DNA from: Thermincola carboxydiphila
GTDB lineage: Bacteria > Bacillota > Thermincolia > Thermincolales > UBA2595
Assembly (NCBI GenBank): GCA_016841045.1
Contig: JAENZX010000011.1
Coordinates: forward strand, 30,194-94,193
DNA length: 64,000 nucleotides
Direction of reading: 5' to 3'
Shown here: in pieces, positions 63,527 through 64,000 of the stretch
Layout: every line of letters starts with the position of its first letter
Numbering within the stretch: position 1 is the stretch's first letter
Notes under the pieces: generated by a model
Database searches by the model: none
What the model was told of the DNA's origin: nothing
Seen by the model: only the letters and a program-made list of their open reading frames with translations
Program-made: the position numbers and the translations under genes

Positions 63527-63847
63527 ATGGCTTGGATTCACTTATTTATCGCTGGGGTTTTTGAAGTTGTTTGGGCTGTCGGGTTAAAATATTCCCATGG
63601 TTTTACTAGATTGTACCCTTCCATTGTCACTGCGTTGGGTATGATTCTCAGCTTCTATTATCTTTCTTTAGCGACTAAGCATTTACCTCTGGGCACAGCA
63701 TACGCAATCTGGACTGGTATTGGAGCAATCGGCACAGTAGTATTGGGAATAATACTTTTTAATGAACCTCGCAACATCTTGCGACTTTTATTTTTATGCT
63801 TAATTGTTATTAGTATAATTGGATTAAAGGTCACTTCTAAAAGCTAA
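63527..63847 (+). CDS. gdx: Guanidinium exporter Gdx (SugE-type small multidrug resistance protein)
   Basis: Proton-coupled exporter of guanidinium ion. 106 residues in four transmembrane helices. MAWIHLFIAGVFEVVWAVGLKYSHGFTRLYPS carries the essential Glu of helix 1 and the GxK signature; TAYAIWTGIGAIGTVVLG lies in helix 3. AAAGGAGG stands eight bases before the ATG. The guanidine-I riboswitch upstream makes the Gdx assignment certain over generic SugE. Confidence 0.96.
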   Translation: MAWIHLFIAGVFEVVWAVGLKYSHGFTRLYPSIVTALGMILSFYYLSLATKHLPLGTAYAIWTGIGAIGTVVLGIILFNEPRNILRLLFLCLIVISIIGLKVTSKS

Positions 63848-64000
63848 TGTTGATGTACTCCCGGGTTGCCTCTTTCTGAAAGGCAACCTTACACTGTTTT
63901 AAATTTAACTTCCGTTTAGCCCTTAATACATGTATGCCCAAATCAAACTTTCCTTTACTTATCTCCTTCGAGCCACATTCAGGGCATGTTATTTCCTTAT
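63837..64000 (-). CDS. Possible zinc ribbon protein, 5' part outside the window
   Basis: An open frame enters from the right edge and reads KEITCPECGSKEISKGKFDLG before ending at 63837. One CPEC half of a zinc ribbon is visible. It overlaps the end of gdx and its terminator, which weakens the call. Confidence 0.3.
   Translation of the reverse strand, partial: KEITCPECGSKEISKGKFDLGIHVLRAKRKLNLKQCKVAFQKEATREYINISF
63863..63890 (+). terminator. Probable terminator after gdx
   Basis: GGTTGCCT pairs with AAGGCAACC; the T-run behind it is weak. Confidence 0.55.

Overview
The window is one contiguous piece of a low-to-mid-GC Firmicutes chromosome, most like an anaerobic clostridial (Peptococcaceae-type) organism. 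The evidence is the gene order rnhB-rbgA-lepB-rplS-trmD-rimM-ylqD-khpA-rpsP-ffh-ylxM and ftsY-smc-rnc-fabF-acpP-fabG-fabD-fabK-plsX-fapR, strong AGGAGG ribosome binding sites with frequent TTG/GTG starts, a tungsten-type aldehyde:ferredoxin oxidoreductase, a decaheme cytochrome, a complex I operon without the NADH module, and two probable selenocysteine genes. Almost everything from 1 to 25.7 kb and from 31.8 to 52.8 kb is on the minus strand.

Layout. 1-3.3 kb: start of a complex I operon, nuoA-B-C-D-H (nuoH cut by the window edge). 3.8-11.6 kb: translation and secretion housekeeping block, with an rplS promoter and leader. 12.4-19.3 kb: a nucleoside recycling island (mtnP-like, mtnA, ahcY, AOR, class II aldolase, mtaD) inserted between ylxM and ftsY. 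19.4-25.7 kb: ftsY, a duplicated JAMM-like protein, smc. 25.8-31.8 kb: a second accessory segment with a cobalamin riboswitch and cobT, a decaheme cytochrome, an orphan substrate-binding lipoprotein and a small plus-strand gene. 31.8-40.6 kb: Elp3-like radical SAM gene, rnc and the type II fatty acid synthesis operon under FapR control. 40.7-43.6 kb: YjbQ and a two-component system.

43.8-45.7 kb holds the most unusual system: a six-gene operon (ferredoxin, MerT-like protein, rhodanese lipoprotein, 58-residue protein, YuzD-like thioredoxin-fold protein, FmdB zinc ribbon). Two of its genes, the MerT-like and the YuzD-like one, carry an in-frame UGA next to a conserved Cys. Each UGA is followed at the expected distance by a hairpin that fits the bacterial SECIS pattern. 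The operon has a near-consensus sigma-A promoter and a palindromic C-tract/G-tract operator of the CsoR/CstR type. An ordinary gene caller would break both selenoprotein genes at the UGA. 45.7-49.2 kb: trxB and the 5-oxoprolinase genes pxpB-A-C.

49.3-64 kb is a mosaic of short transcription units: MazG-like pyrophosphohydrolase, methyltransferase, NERD-domain receptor kinase, tRNA-Arg(CCG), an endonuclease III-like glycosylase, LysR-murI, adk, def, a LysE operon, membrane proteins, and a guanidine-I riboswitch with its gdx (sugE) exporter.

A family of non-coding repeats built from degenerate GCAAAG/ACAGAG units, with A-rich and T-rich ends, recurs four times at the borders of the accessory segments (about 12.1, 17.4, 21.6-22.1 and 26.1 kb).
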